Positions 19,342 through 28,385 are shown, counted from the stretch's first letter. The stretch is DNA of 64,000 nt from Marinoscillum furvescens DSM 4134 (GCF_003386095.1 NZ_QREG01000020.1:64492-128491), one strand, 5' to 3'. Numbers and translations are program-made. The notes: generated by a model not told the origin, from the sequence alone.

Positions 19342-20756
19342 GCGTCTATTCCATTGCGTTTTACTTGATAATCCGCTGCTGGCTCAGCTGCCATACTTAT
19401 TTGATCCTCCGATTCTTCATTGCTACGCCAGTTCCGCACATCGATCTTGCCTGTAACTGCCTCACTGATTAAAATCTGGCGATAGTCTTTGATCAATTCC
19501 ATTTCTTTTTCAATTCTGGAAATGGCCTGTTCGATTTGAGATGTTTCAGTATCTATATTGTTAATAATAGCCTCCTGCTCATCAAGTGGGGGTAGTGCCA
19601 AATCAAAATTTTTAAGGTTTTGAAAATTTAAGCCTTCTCGACCACCACCATATTGATAAAACCATACTTGCTTTTGACCAACATTGGATGACAATACCAA
19701 ATACAAGTATTTTGTAATGATATGATTAGTAGGTCGAATAATACAGACATGTTGATTGACATTCGCCTCCCCAAGTGTATCTGTTACAAAAAAACATCTG
19801 CCTATGGAACCACCAGTTATATTCAAAAGGACATCATTTTCCTTTACTTTAGACCCTTTCATTGAATTATGGACACTAGGATTAATTCTTGCCACATCCG
19901 AAAGGTCAATTCTATCAAAATGTATATTTTGACTTCTTAAAAGAGGAATTCCATCATTTGTGTAAACTGATGCCCCACCCTTAGGAGTAACTCCGCTACC
20001 AATTTTTTTTGTAATAAATTTCAACTTCTTCACCTCCCAGTGAGCCGGAATCTTACCTAACCATGCAACCCCTGAGTCTTTCATCTTCACATTGGGGTCG
20101 AGCCCTCTGGTCACTGCCTGATTGATGATGGCTTGCTTTTGCTCTTTGAGTACCTCAATTAACTGTTGTTTCTTGTCGAGAAACTTATCTATCAAGCGGC
20201 ATTTGTGGTCGAGGAAATTGGCTATATGTGTTTGCTCTGGAAGAGGAGGAGAAGGAAGTTTTAGATTTTTTAGAAATCGACTCTGTATCTCGGTCTGATT
20301 TGTTGCACCTTGACCAATTGTTACCTCTATTAGAGAAAAGTTTATTGACAGAAAGTAATAAATAAATCTTTGATCGACTCTTCCTTTAGAGTCTCTTATT
20401 AAGGTAACATGGCTGTCAGCGACATAAAGAAAATTCGGATGGTATTGTTCGAATAAAAAGGTTTTCCCTAAAACTCCTCCTCCAGTTGATGCAAGTAATA
20501 CATCGAACTGATTCACAACCCCACGACTCACTATTTTATCAGTATAACGAATAGAACTTTCATCCCAGTATCCTTTACTAAAAGTAGCCTGATTAACCAC
20601 TTTTTTATTACTGTGATCCACATAATTTGGTGTCTCACCTCTGGAAATAAAATCAACCATATTTCTGAGTCTTCTGGCTTTCCAATGCTCAGGAATATCA
20701 CCTAGCCAATCGATGGAGGTGGGTTTGTAGGTGGGGTATACTGGGTATCGGCTCAT
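19338..20756 (-). CDS. hsdS: Type I restriction-modification specificity subunit HsdS
   Basis: DNA-recognition subunit that pairs with HsdM to set the methylation target. Protein of 472 aa built as two half-repeats. Each half opens with the same spacer-like motif (SIDWLGDIPEHWKARRLR at about 14-31 and SGVAWLGKIPAHWEVKKLK at about 228-246), followed by a target recognition domain and a long helical conserved region (PLPEQTHIANFLDHK... and PPLDEQEAIINNID...). This predicts a bipartite recognition sequence that cannot be read from the protein by eye. The start overlaps the hsdM stop by ATGA, and the stop overlaps the hsdR start by ATGA. No inverted repeats or spare hsdS fragments that would suggest phase-variable shuffling were seen nearby. 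Confidence 0.95.
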   Translation of the reverse strand: MSRYPVYPTYKPTSIDWLGDIPEHWKARRLRNMVDFISRGETPNYVDHSNKKVVNQATFSKGYWDESSIRYTDKIVSRGVVNQFDVLLASTGGGVLGKTFLFEQYHPNFLYVADSHVTLIRDSKGRVDQRFIYYFLSINFSLIEVTIGQGATNQTEIQSRFLKNLKLPSPPLPEQTHIANFLDHKCRLIDKFLDKKQQLIEVLKEQKQAIINQAVTRGLDPNVKMKDSGVAWLGKIPAHWEVKKLKFITKKIGSGVTPKGGASVYTNDGIPLLRSQNIHFDRIDLSDVARINPSVHNSMKGSKVKENDVLLNITGGSIGRCFFVTDTLGEANVNQHVCIIRPTNHIITKYLYLVLSSNVGQKQVWFYQYGGGREGLNFQNLKNFDLALPPLDEQEAIINNIDTETSQIEQAISRIEKEMELIKDYRQILISEAVTGKIDVRNWRSNEESEDQISMAAEPAADYQVKRNGIDA

Positions 20757-22969
20757 TCTACAATCTCTTTTAATAAACCTTCGGTTTCTTTTTCCAGAGC
20801 CATGATGTCTTTGGTGATCTCACTCAGACTTCTTAGGGGCTGGTATTTGTAAAAATGGCGGGTAAATGATATTTCATACCCAATGAGCGTTTTGTCATAG
20901 TCGATCCAGGCATCCGGTACATGTGGCAGTACTTCTTTTTCGAAGTATTCGTCAATATCCTCTGTAAGTGGTACCTGTTCTGAATCCCGAAGCTCGGCAT
21001 CAGGTTCGTATATGATTGTAACGTCCCGGCCGGGCCTGGCTTTTTCTTTCTTTTTGATGACTTTTTCGGCTGATTCATCTTTCCAACTAAAAGCATTTAA
21101 TAGTTGCTTTTTGGTGTCATTATCAGGTTTTATCCCATGCTTTTTATACGCTTTGTCTACGTCTTTTTTGAAGCTATTGAAATCGTCATAGCACGTATCC
21201 CCCAGTTCTGATTTTAACAGTCTGGCTACTTCTTGTATCTCCCGTTGCTTTTGCCAGAATTTGACGTCCAGTAGTTTTTTCTTATCTGCTGGCTTCACAC
21301 TGATCTCGTTCTTTTCCCAATACTTGAAAATGGTCTCTTTGTGATCCGCCAGGTTTTCATATACCGCTTCACCAATTCGGCTGTAGATCCATTTCATTTC
21401 TTCCTGGAGCGCGGAGTGGAACATCAGCTCTTCAATGACTTCCTCTTTTAACTGAGCCTTTAAGCGAAGCGGTCTTTCTACGATGATTTTCTGATAGCCA
21501 AAATCTTCGTTGTTGAATATCTTAGATTGTTCTGTTTCTCTGAAGTCGAGGTATAATTGCGTGATCTGGTTGATGTGCTCGTCAGTAAGTTCATGAGATT
21601 TACTGCCAAGGCTTCTGCGCATCTTTTGATAAATCTCCGAAGCATCAATCAGCTGTATTTTGCCTTTTCTACGCTCAGGCTTTTTGTTGTTTAGGATAAA
21701 TATGTAGGTATTGATGCCGGTGTTGTAAAACATGTTTTTAGGCAAACCTATGATGCAATCCAGCCAGTCATTTTCGATCAGCCATCTACGTATTTCACTT
21801 TCGCCACTGCCAGCATCACCGGTAAATAACGCTGAGCCATTGTGTACAGAAGCCACTCTGGAACCTAGTTCAGATCTTTTCTTCATTTTGTAAGCCATGT
21901 TGGACAGGAAGAGCAGCTGCCCATCACTACTGCGTGGTACGCCTTTGGTAAAGCGCAAGTCCAGTATCTTCTTCTTCTCACCGACAATGAAGTCCATATC
22001 CACCTTCCAGCTTTTGCCATACGGAGGATTGGAAAGCATAAAGTCAAATTCTTTATTAGGGAAGCCATCACGAGATAGGGTAGAGCCAAAGGCAATGTTT
22101 TCAGGGGATTCGCCTTTGATGAGCATATCTGATGTACAGATGGCATACGTTTCAGGGTTTACTTCCTGTCCGTAGAGATAGAATTTACATTTCTTTTCAT
22201 TTGATATTTCCAGGGCAAAATCTTCTGACTCGGTGAGCATTCCACCCGAACCGCATGCTGGATCATAGATGGAGTAGGTACCATGCTCTTTGAGGTCATC
22301 TTTGATAGGCTCGAAGATTACATGCGTCATCAGTCTAATGATCTCTCTGGGAGTAAAGTGTTCTCCAGCTTCTTCGTTGTTTTCTTCATTAAACTTTCTG
22401 ATCAGTTCTTCAAAAACATACCCCATACCCAGGTTGGTCAGTGGGGGAAGCTTTTCGCCTTTACTATTCTTTTTCTCAGTGGTGCTGAGGTTAATCTCGT
22501 TTGAGGTGAATTTTTCAATGAGGGAGTAGGTAATTCCTGCATCCTTCATGGTTTCCAGCTGGTTGCGAATCTTAAACTTGCTGATGATTTCCTGGACATT
22601 GTCGCTAAAGCCATCCAGGTATTCTTCCAGGTTGCTGTCTATATGGTCTGGATCTGACATCAGAGAGGCAAAAGGAAACTTAGCATCTTTAGGGCTGTTT
22701 AGGCCCATGGTAAATCTAGAGGTATTGAAGAAGGGATAACCAGTCTTGTTTTTTAATCCTTCTTTGCTGTCAATCTTATTATCGATCAGGAATTGATTAG
22801 CCTCTAGTACGGCTTCCTTAGTAGGCTCCAGCAATACGTCGAGCCTCCTTAGTACTGTGAAGGGGAGCATAATGTCACGGTATTTGCCTCTTACAAATAC
22901 ATCTCTCAGTACATCATCAGCAATGCCCCATATAAAATTGATTATCTGATTGTGTGACTTGTGATTCAT
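20753..22969 (-). CDS. hsdM: Type I restriction-modification DNA methyltransferase HsdM
   Basis: N6-adenine methyltransferase subunit. Protein of 738 aa. An HsdM N-terminal helical domain (about 5-160) precedes the Rossmann methylase core, with AdoMet motif I DPACGSGG starting at D236 and catalytic motif IV NPPYG starting at N314. A long C-terminal extension (about 520-738) is charged and helical; it makes this protein longer than classical 500-aa HsdM and is common in IC-like systems. First gene of a - strand operon (hsdM-hsdS-hsdR) with ATGA overlaps at both junctions. The reading frame is intact, so modification should persist even though hsdR is broken. The start has an AT-rich upstream region (TATGAATCACAAGTC at the start) with no marked Shine-Dalgarno. 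Confidence 0.95.
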   Translation of the reverse strand: MNHKSHNQIINFIWGIADDVLRDVFVRGKYRDIMLPFTVLRRLDVLLEPTKEAVLEANQFLIDNKIDSKEGLKNKTGYPFFNTSRFTMGLNSPKDAKFPFASLMSDPDHIDSNLEEYLDGFSDNVQEIISKFKIRNQLETMKDAGITYSLIEKFTSNEINLSTTEKKNSKGEKLPPLTNLGMGYVFEELIRKFNEENNEEAGEHFTPREIIRLMTHVIFEPIKDDLKEHGTYSIYDPACGSGGMLTESEDFALEISNEKKCKFYLYGQEVNPETYAICTSDMLIKGESPENIAFGSTLSRDGFPNKEFDFMLSNPPYGKSWKVDMDFIVGEKKKILDLRFTKGVPRSSDGQLLFLSNMAYKMKKRSELGSRVASVHNGSALFTGDAGSGESEIRRWLIENDWLDCIIGLPKNMFYNTGINTYIFILNNKKPERRKGKIQLIDASEIYQKMRRSLGSKSHELTDEHINQITQLYLDFRETEQSKIFNNEDFGYQKIIVERPLRLKAQLKEEVIEELMFHSALQEEMKWIYSRIGEAVYENLADHKETIFKYWEKNEISVKPADKKKLLDVKFWQKQREIQEVARLLKSELGDTCYDDFNSFKKDVDKAYKKHGIKPDNDTKKQLLNAFSWKDESAEKVIKKKEKARPGRDVTIIYEPDAELRDSEQVPLTEDIDEYFEKEVLPHVPDAWIDYDKTLIGYEISFTRHFYKYQPLRSLSEITKDIMALEKETEGLLKEIVE

Positions 22970-23034
22970 ATTCTCTTTTTGATTAGGTCCGCTGCCTCTG
23001 GCACCATTAATTGGTATTTTCGAATTGTGAGCAT

Positions 23035-23059
23035 TGAGATAGTGTCTTGCGCTATCTCA
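23035..23059. promoter_or_regulatory. Inverted repeat upstream of hsdM
   Basis: TGAGATAG and CTATCTCA form 8-bp perfect arms with a 9-nt loop, about 70-90 bp before the hsdM start on the - strand. It could be an operator or a 5' UTR hairpin controlling the R-M operon. No controller (C) protein gene is seen nearby. The whole 348-bp gap 22970-23317 has no gene. Confidence 0.3.
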
Positions 23060-23180
23060 TTGAAAAATGTTGGAAAAATAGGCAATAATAACGGTATGGA
23101 AAACAAAAAAGGGAATCAGGGTGGAGGAATTCCGTGCCGGTGATTGCGATGGATGTAAGATTTTGGCTTACAGTCCTAAA

Positions 23181-23250
23181 TGGTTTTCGCGCAGAGGCGC
23201 AATGCGTTGCGTATCTGCGTGCCACGTATTGTTTTTGCGTCTTTGCTACC
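23181..23250. repeat. Dispersed GCGCAAAG/TTTGCGTC-type intergenic repeat (probable)
   Basis: The stretch TTTTCGCGCAGAGGCGCAAT followed by TGCGTATCTGCGTGCC and TTTTTGCGTCTTTGC looks like the widely scattered intergenic family made of GCGCAAAGACGCAAAG-like words and their complements. It is imperfectly palindromic and lies between hsdM and the next gene's terminator. Recognition is from memory of the word composition; copy number in the genome was not testable. Confidence 0.35.
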
Positions 23251-23282
23251 ACCGGAGGGTTATCCGGGTTATAGGTGGGTAC

Positions 23283-23312
23283 AAAAAAAAACGCCCCGAT
23301 GGGGCGTTTTTT
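23283..23312 (-). terminator. Rho-independent terminator
   Basis: CGCCCC (23292-23297), a 3-nt loop GAT and GGGGCG (23301-23306), flanked by A8 on one side and T6 on the other, so it can act on both strands. It starts 6 bp after the stop of the - strand gene at 23318 and separates that gene from the hsd operon's promoter region. Confidence 0.9.
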
Positions 23313-23317
23313 GGTAC

Positions 23318-24022
23318 TTAATGTTGGTGTACCGGTTCGGTATCTGTTTCTTCTGATTCCACAGGATCGGCTACACCAGGAAGGCGATAGCGATCTCGGC
23401 TTGCTGGCGAATCAAAAAACACATACTCAGCAGCGGCATTGAATGACTGAGTGAGATCGTAGAGTTCGTTGAGGCGGGTGATTCGTGCTTCAGTATCTAC
23501 TTCGCGGTTGCCTTTCTTGGTTTCTTGAGCTTGCTGTGCCTGGCGCAGGGTTTCGGCTTGCGTAGGGATGCTATCCAGTAGTATTTCAGGTGTGTTTACG
23601 GCATCCAGTCCTGCCCGGTGTTCGGTGATGGTCTGGCTGAGGCTGGCAAAGAAAGCAATGGTGCCTTCCTGTGTAGCAGTGAGCTTACTGTAGCGGCCTA
23701 TACCAAACTGGCGCTGGATGGCTTTTCGGTCAGGAAAAGCTTTCAGCACCCAGTAGCGCAATTGCTGGTAAAGGCGGTGAGCATTGTTGATTTCTGTTAG
23801 TAGCTTTTCGGTGTAATCTCCCAGACGGGCTACGTTCACCTCATCGCCACCTTCTTGCAGTGCCCAGGTGGTGAGTTCGTAGAGCTTGCCATGTTTGGTT
23901 TCACCCAGGTCAGGGTCAAAAGCCTGAAAGGTACTTAGGTCTTCATCTAAATAGCTGAGCACATTAGACGCATGCTGAAGGAGGATGTCATCAGCAAATC
24001 GGAAATTTCTAATTTGTTCCAT
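23318..24022 (-). CDS. Helical protein of unknown function
   Basis: I set the start at the ATG at 24022 (MEQIRNFRFADDILLQ, 234 aa) because the 20 residues before it, from an upstream alternative start, are not protein-like. The protein is soluble, without signal peptide or membrane helix, and almost wholly alpha-helical by composition, in two long helical segments (about 1-125 and 135-200). The middle is Gln/Glu/Lys-rich, suggesting coiled coil (QAETLRQAQQAQETKKGN). The acidic tail ends EETDTEPVHQH. I do not recognise a family; similar-sized helical proteins occur in Cytophagales as ORFans. It is transcribed alone with its own terminator. It sits inside the island bracketed by the 21-bp repeats, between hsdM and the right-hand repeat remnant, so it may be cargo of that island. 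No link to restriction is visible. Confidence 0.7.
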   Translation of the reverse strand: MEQIRNFRFADDILLQHASNVLSYLDEDLSTFQAFDPDLGETKHGKLYELTTWALQEGGDEVNVARLGDYTEKLLTEINNAHRLYQQLRYWVLKAFPDRKAIQRQFGIGRYSKLTATQEGTIAFFASLSQTITEHRAGLDAVNTPEILLDSIPTQAETLRQAQQAQETKKGNREVDTEARITRLNELYDLTQSFNAAAEYVFFDSPASRDRYRLPGVADPVESEETDTEPVHQH

Positions 24023-24108
24023 AGTATTATACGTTATGTTAAAAGTTTGAATATAAGCACGGATGGCTCTCAACGCAAACAATTGTGAACAAAACGTTTG
24101 CTGTACTA

Positions 24109-24177
24109 GATTTCAGTACGTTGGTTAGAGACTTTGGTCTGTGGGGTGAAGGCTTCCCTGCATTGGTTGGAGGCTCC
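24109..24177 (+). repeat. Decayed second copy of the 21-bp repeat (three units)
   Basis: 24151-24171 reads GGCTTCCCTGCATTGGTTGGA, differing by one base from unit 2 of the array at 15889, and is followed by a partial GGCTCC. The preceding two 21-bp blocks (24109-24129 and 24130-24150) match the consensus at about 16 and 14 of 21 positions. Same orientation as the main array, 7.9 kb away, on the other side of the R-M operon and the helical protein. The gap 24023-24472 otherwise carries only possible control sites (see next entries). Confidence 0.85.
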
Positions 24178-24273
24178 AGCAGATTTCATTCATGCATCAT
24201 CGCTCAGATTGTCAAAACCGCATTATTTTCTGGTAAAAATTAAGATTAAGCTTGTTTTGAATGCTTATTCGGG

Positions 24274-24286
24274 TCATAAATTATGA
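24274..24286. promoter_or_regulatory. Palindrome TCATAA-A-TTATGA upstream of the AraC-type regulator
   Basis: Perfect 6-bp arms around one central base, about 190 bp before the regulator gene, followed by two further TCATA words at 24294 and 24301. Similar GTCATAATTTATA sequences recur upstream of other genes in this window (49186, 51670, 54554), so this is a candidate regulator-binding site. Confidence 0.35.
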
Positions 24287-24385
24287 GAATTGAATCATAA
24301 GTCATAGTCATGGAATGGTACTTAAAGTAGCATTGTAACTACGCCATAATACCTAAACCAATTAGTCAACCTTTAAACCTAAACT

Positions 24386-24448
24386 ATGGCACAACTTATA
24401 CTGATACACCCGAAGCATTGGCATTGTAGCAAGACTAGAATTTGGTGA
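24386..24448 (+). other. Short upstream ORF (20 codons) in frame with the AraC-type gene
   Basis: ATG at 24386, preceded by ACCTAAACT, encodes MAQLILIHPKHWHCSKTRIW and stops at TGA 24446. The frame is the same as the regulator's, whose first ATG is 25 bp later. The ACCTAAACT word also stands in front of the starts at 25347 and 28452, which suggests a genuine 5' leader here. It may be a leader peptide or the lost N-terminus of the regulator; either is unproven. Confidence 0.3.
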
Positions 24449-24472
24449 GCTCTAGTGGTGCTTTTTTATTTG

Positions 24473-25126
24473 ATGTCGGCAGGTACGAAAAAAGCGTTGA
24501 GAGACGTATGGTCATGGAGGTATGTTCTTGGCAGGCTCCTGGTCTATGGGTCTTTTGGGGCGGTAATGTCGGGGTGCTCGCTTCAGCTGAGTACTATAGA
24601 GGCCGGAGGGACCAGTTTTTCGCTGATCCTTTCGTCGCTGGCCATACTCATGGTTCTGGGTCTGGGAGTGGGGCTGGTTTATTACAAAAAAGTGTATGAG
24701 CACAAAATAAGGCAGCTTAAAAACTGGAATGAAGAGCGAAAAAAGTACCAACTCTCGTCGCTGGATCAGGAAGCCAGCCTGCTAACATTGCACAAGGTTC
24801 GCGAGTATTTGGAGTCGTCCAAAGTGTACCTGCAAGCAGACTTGAGTATTCAGGATGTGGCTACCGCGATAGATGTTCATCATCGCTATATATCACAGGC
24901 GATCAATGAAAACCTTGGGCAGGGATTCCGGCATTTTGTCAATACCTACCGTATTGCCGAGGTAAAACGCAGACTAAAGGATCCTGAATATAAAAGGTAC
25001 ACCATGGTGGCTATAGCCGAATCATGTGGGTTGAAATCGAAATCTACCTTTAATCGCACCTTCAAAAAAGTGACCGGACTGACGCCTTCTGAGTACCTGG
25101 AAAAGGAGTTTCCGGGTAGTGAATAG
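24473..25126 (+). CDS. Membrane-anchored AraC-family transcriptional regulator
   Basis: DNA-binding regulator with a C-terminal AraC/XylS double helix-turn-helix and an N-terminal membrane part. I use ATG 24473 (217 aa); an in-frame GTG 18 bp upstream is an alternative. Two hydrophobic stretches (about 20-36, LVYGSFGAVMSG, and about 50-70, LILSSLAILMVLGLGVGLVYY) are followed by a short basic coiled linker (KKVYEHKIRQLKNWNEER). The HTH pair occupies about 105-212 (LSIQDVATAIDVHHRYISQAIN and MVAIAESCGLKSKSTFNRTFKKVTGLTPSEYL). No ligand domain is seen, so it may respond through a membrane partner or be constitutive. It directly precedes the block of secreted lyases and is the most likely local activator of that block. 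Confidence 0.85.
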   Translation: MSAGTKKALRDVWSWRYVLGRLLVYGSFGAVMSGCSLQLSTIEAGGTSFSLILSSLAILMVLGLGVGLVYYKKVYEHKIRQLKNWNEERKKYQLSSLDQEASLLTLHKVREYLESSKVYLQADLSIQDVATAIDVHHRYISQAINENLGQGFRHFVNTYRIAEVKRRLKDPEYKRYTMVAIAESCGLKSKSTFNRTFKKVTGLTPSEYLEKEFPGSE

Positions 25127-25346
25127 CTTTATTTTAGCTTATAACGCTTAATAGCGTATAAAAAACGAGTGTCATTTCAGGAATTGACACCATAAATGCC
25201 TTTTTTGGCACTTTTGGCCAGGTTTTAAAGTATATCTTGGGAGAGTGATCTAGTGGATGTCGGGGCAAAATAGCCCGAATTTATAGAGGCAATTAAGTGG
25301 TCTGCTATACACTCAGATTCACACCTAAACTAAAACCTAACAAAAG

Positions 25347-28300
25347 ATGAAAAAACACTACTATTTCCCGCAAGGGGCCACCCGGCAGGTGAAGCCATTG
25401 CGCTTCATCCTGCTTGCCTTTGGCCTGTTGGTCGCCTTCTCTTCCAATGCTCAGTTTGTCCACCCGGGCATTTCGCACAAGCTGTCGGACCTGGATCGCA
25501 TGAAATACATGGTGGAGGCAGGCATAGAACCCTGGGCCACCACTTTTCAAAACCTGAGCAACCACGGCCGGGCCAAGCATACCTACCAGGTCAATGTGGA
25601 TCCTGCGCTCACTACTGAGTATAACTCTACCAGTGATGGCTGGTTTATCAATGACGGCACAGCTGCCTACTACAATGCCCTGATGTGGTACATCACTGGC
25701 GACAGCCGGCATGCGGACAAGGCCATAGAGATCTTCAACACCTGGAAAGGGCTGAAGCGCAACACCATGTCCATACCACTGAGTTCGGGGCGCATCTGGC
25801 GCATCATCGAAGCAGCCGAGATCATAGAGCATACCTACAATGGATGGGCTGCCAGCGATATTCAGGAGTTTAAAGACATGCTGGTGTATCCGGGGTACTC
25901 CAACACTACGGTGCCCACTGCCGCGATCAATAGCAATGACATTACCTTTTACTGGAAAGTATACCAGGGAGATCCGGCACGCCATGGCAACCAGGGACTG
26001 TTTGCCATGCGCACCATGATGGCCATGGCCATCTTCCTGGACAATGAGATCATGTATGACCGGGCACTGCGCTACTTGCAGGGGCTGCCGCACAGGTCCG
26101 ATGACCTGGCGTATCCATCCGGACCTCCTATCAACAACAGCCAGAAGACTTCATGTGAGTATTTTGATGAGTTTACGCAAAATGGATTTGAGACCACCAT
26201 TGAAGATTATGGCTTCAACGAAGTGATCAGCAACTATATCTACGAAAATGGCCAGTGTCAGGAGTCTTCCAGAGACCAGGCGCACGGTCTGGCGGGTGTT
26301 TCTACCATTGCTGTAATGTCTGAAATGGCCTGGAGTCAGGGCGATGACCTCTACGGCCACCTCAACAACCGTCCGTTACTGGGCCTTGAGTTTTACTACC
26401 GGTACAACCTGAGCTATGCCAATAGCTACCCGGACCAGCCTACACCCTGGGAGCCTACAGTAGCGTCAGGAGAGTATATCGAAAGGACAGACCGATCCGG
26501 GCGCTGGAAGTCATTGAAAATCAATCCGTATCTGGTGTGTGATGACACCCGAATAGAGCGCGGGCAACACAACCTGCAGCCGGTTTACGAAATGAACCTG
26601 GGACACTATCGAGACAGGCTGCAACTGCCTGCAGCCGACTACAAGTGGTTGCAGCGTGGGCATGACTACCTCACTGCTCAAATAGGCGTGGAGGGAGAAG
26701 GTACGGTAACCGATCACCCGGGGTATGGCGGGCTGAAGTTTCGCCGGGTAAGCCCTGGTGACCCAATCAGTGGCTTTGATGCCAATGGGCTGCCAATTTA
26801 TGCCATGAATGTGCTGCCTATGACCATAGAGGCTGAAAACTTTGACTACTTTGCTACCAGTGGTGAAGATCGGGTATACAACGATACAGGCGCAGGCAAC
26901 AACGGCGGTGCCTACCGTACCGATGAAAATGTGGACGTGGAAGTCGCCTCAGAAGGTGGGTATAACATCGGGTGGATAGACGCTGGAGAATTTCTCACCT
27001 ACACCGTATATGTACCAGTCACTGGAAATTACGATATCTCAGTGAAATACGCGGCGCCTAATTCAGGAGGACAAATTAAAGTCTCTTCTGATGGAGTAGA
27101 CAAAACCGGGAATGTTGCGCTCAAAGCAACAGGAAATTGGCAGGTGTATACCGATACAGTTCTGGTGCAAGGCGTCACTTTGAATCAGGGTGTCCAAAGC
27201 ATGCGTGTGGACATGGTGAGTGGAGGATTTAACCTCAACAGCATCACCATCAACAATGCCGGTGGAAGCTGCGCAAGCAGCAACCTGGCCCTTTGTGGTA
27301 CCGCATCACAATCCAGCACCGGTCATGGAGGTGTAGCCGAGCGCGCCATCGATGGCAATACCAATGGAGCCTGGTCAGGAAACTCTGTCACGCATACGAA
27401 TAGCGAAACCAATCCCTGGTGGGAAGTGGCGTTGGATACCACCTATGATATCGGTGATATCAACATCTTCAACCGCACGGATGGTTGTTGTAAAGCACGC
27501 TTAAGCAACTTTACCGTTTCCGTACTTGACGGTAGTACCACCACCTTTTCACAGACTTTTACGACTTTTCCAGATCCGTCCATTACCGTAAATGCTGGAG
27601 GTGCTACGGGTAGTGTGGTACGTGTTCAGTTAAACGATACGAATCCGCTATCACTAGCAGAAGTAGAGGTATATCAAGACCCGGGCGTGGTGACGAATAC
27701 GCTTACCATACAAGAAAACACAACTGGGTTTTGCTCCGTGGATGGTACCGTAGACAGCAACAATGCAGGCTATACCGGGACGGGCTTTGCCAATACAGCC
27801 AATGCACTGGGCAATGGTGTGAATTGGGAGATCGACGGTGCCGCTGGAGACTATACTTTCCGCTGGAGGTATGCCAGTTCTTCAGACAGACCTGCAGACC
27901 TCATCGTCAATGGCGTGACCGAGTCTTCAAATATTGCTTTTAACTCCACCGGATCGTGGACGACCTGGACTTCTACGGCAGATGTGACTGTAACACTCGC
28001 GGCTGGTGCCAAAACTATCCGATTGGAAGGAGTGACCAGTTCTGGCCTGGCAAATATTGATTACCTCGAAGTAACAGGGCCCAATGCTGCTGTAGTGAGC
28101 TGTAGCGGTGGTGCCCGGGTAGTCAGCGAGATGAAGCAAAACAGCGAGGTGAAAGTCTTTCCAAACCCGGTCGAAGATCACTTAACTCTTGTCAGCCCGG
28201 CTGGAATGTATCACAAGTACCAGGTGCTCAATATCGATGGTAAGCAGTTGCTGAAAGGCAACCTTAACGTAGAGGCAACCGAGCTTTCAATAGACCTGAG

Positions 28301-28379
28301 CACACTTCAGAGTGGCCTGTACATTTTGAGGCTGGAGGGTGGCGATACCTCTCAACAACTGAAACTAATCAAGAAATAA
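25347..28379 (+). CDS. T9SS-secreted alginate-lyase-superfamily enzyme with CBM6 and F-type lectin modules
   Basis: Predicted polysaccharide lyase secreted to the cell surface. Protein of 1010 aa. Signal peptide about 1-35 (ends SSNAQ). The (alpha/alpha)-toroid alginate-lyase domain (about 45-430) has a helical core and the family-like segment GQCQESSRDQAHG (about 307-319). A CBM6-like beta-sandwich (about 490-630, IEAENFDYF...GWIDAGEFLTYTVYV) is followed by an F5/8-type-C / F-type lectin domain (about 637-778) with H-x26-R-T-D and a CC dyad. A second CBM6/35-like sandwich spans about 785-905. A T9SS type A sorting domain is at about 925-1010 (VFPNPVEDHLTL...LQSGLYILRLEGG). The superfamily acts on uronate-containing glycans (alginate, glucuronan); the true substrate is unknown. 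Fucose binding is inferred from the lectin motif. Preceded by ACCTAAACT. Confidence 0.85.
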   Translation: MKKHYYFPQGATRQVKPLRFILLAFGLLVAFSSNAQFVHPGISHKLSDLDRMKYMVEAGIEPWATTFQNLSNHGRAKHTYQVNVDPALTTEYNSTSDGWFINDGTAAYYNALMWYITGDSRHADKAIEIFNTWKGLKRNTMSIPLSSGRIWRIIEAAEIIEHTYNGWAASDIQEFKDMLVYPGYSNTTVPTAAINSNDITFYWKVYQGDPARHGNQGLFAMRTMMAMAIFLDNEIMYDRALRYLQGLPHRSDDLAYPSGPPINNSQKTSCEYFDEFTQNGFETTIEDYGFNEVISNYIYENGQCQESSRDQAHGLAGVSTIAVMSEMAWSQGDDLYGHLNNRPLLGLEFYYRYNLSYANSYPDQPTPWEPTVASGEYIERTDRSGRWKSLKINPYLVCDDTRIERGQHNLQPVYEMNLGHYRDRLQLPAADYKWLQRGHDYLTAQIGVEGEGTVTDHPGYGGLKFRRVSPGDPISGFDANGLPIYAMNVLPMTIEAENFDYFATSGEDRVYNDTGAGNNGGAYRTDENVDVEVASEGGYNIGWIDAGEFLTYTVYVPVTGNYDISVKYAAPNSGGQIKVSSDGVDKTGNVALKATGNWQVYTDTVLVQGVTLNQGVQSMRVDMVSGGFNLNSITINNAGGSCASSNLALCGTASQSSTGHGGVAERAIDGNTNGAWSGNSVTHTNSETNPWWEVALDTTYDIGDINIFNRTDGCCKARLSNFTVSVLDGSTTTFSQTFTTFPDPSITVNAGGATGSVVRVQLNDTNPLSLAEVEVYQDPGVVTNTLTIQENTTGFCSVDGTVDSNNAGYTGTGFANTANALGNGVNWEIDGAAGDYTFRWRYASSSDRPADLIVNGVTESSNIAFNSTGSWTTWTSTADVTVTLAAGAKTIRLEGVTSSGLANIDYLEVTGPNAAVVSCSGGARVVSEMKQNSEVKVFPNPVEDHLTLVSPAGMYHKYQVLNIDGKQLLKGNLNVEATELSIDLSTLQSGLYILRLEGGDTSQQLKLIKK

Positions 28380-28385
28380 AGATCC

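Noticed and set aside
25140-25175. Terminator after the AraC-type gene (ACGCT-TAAT-AGCGT)
   Set aside because: Only a 5-bp stem followed by an A run on the + strand; too weak to call.
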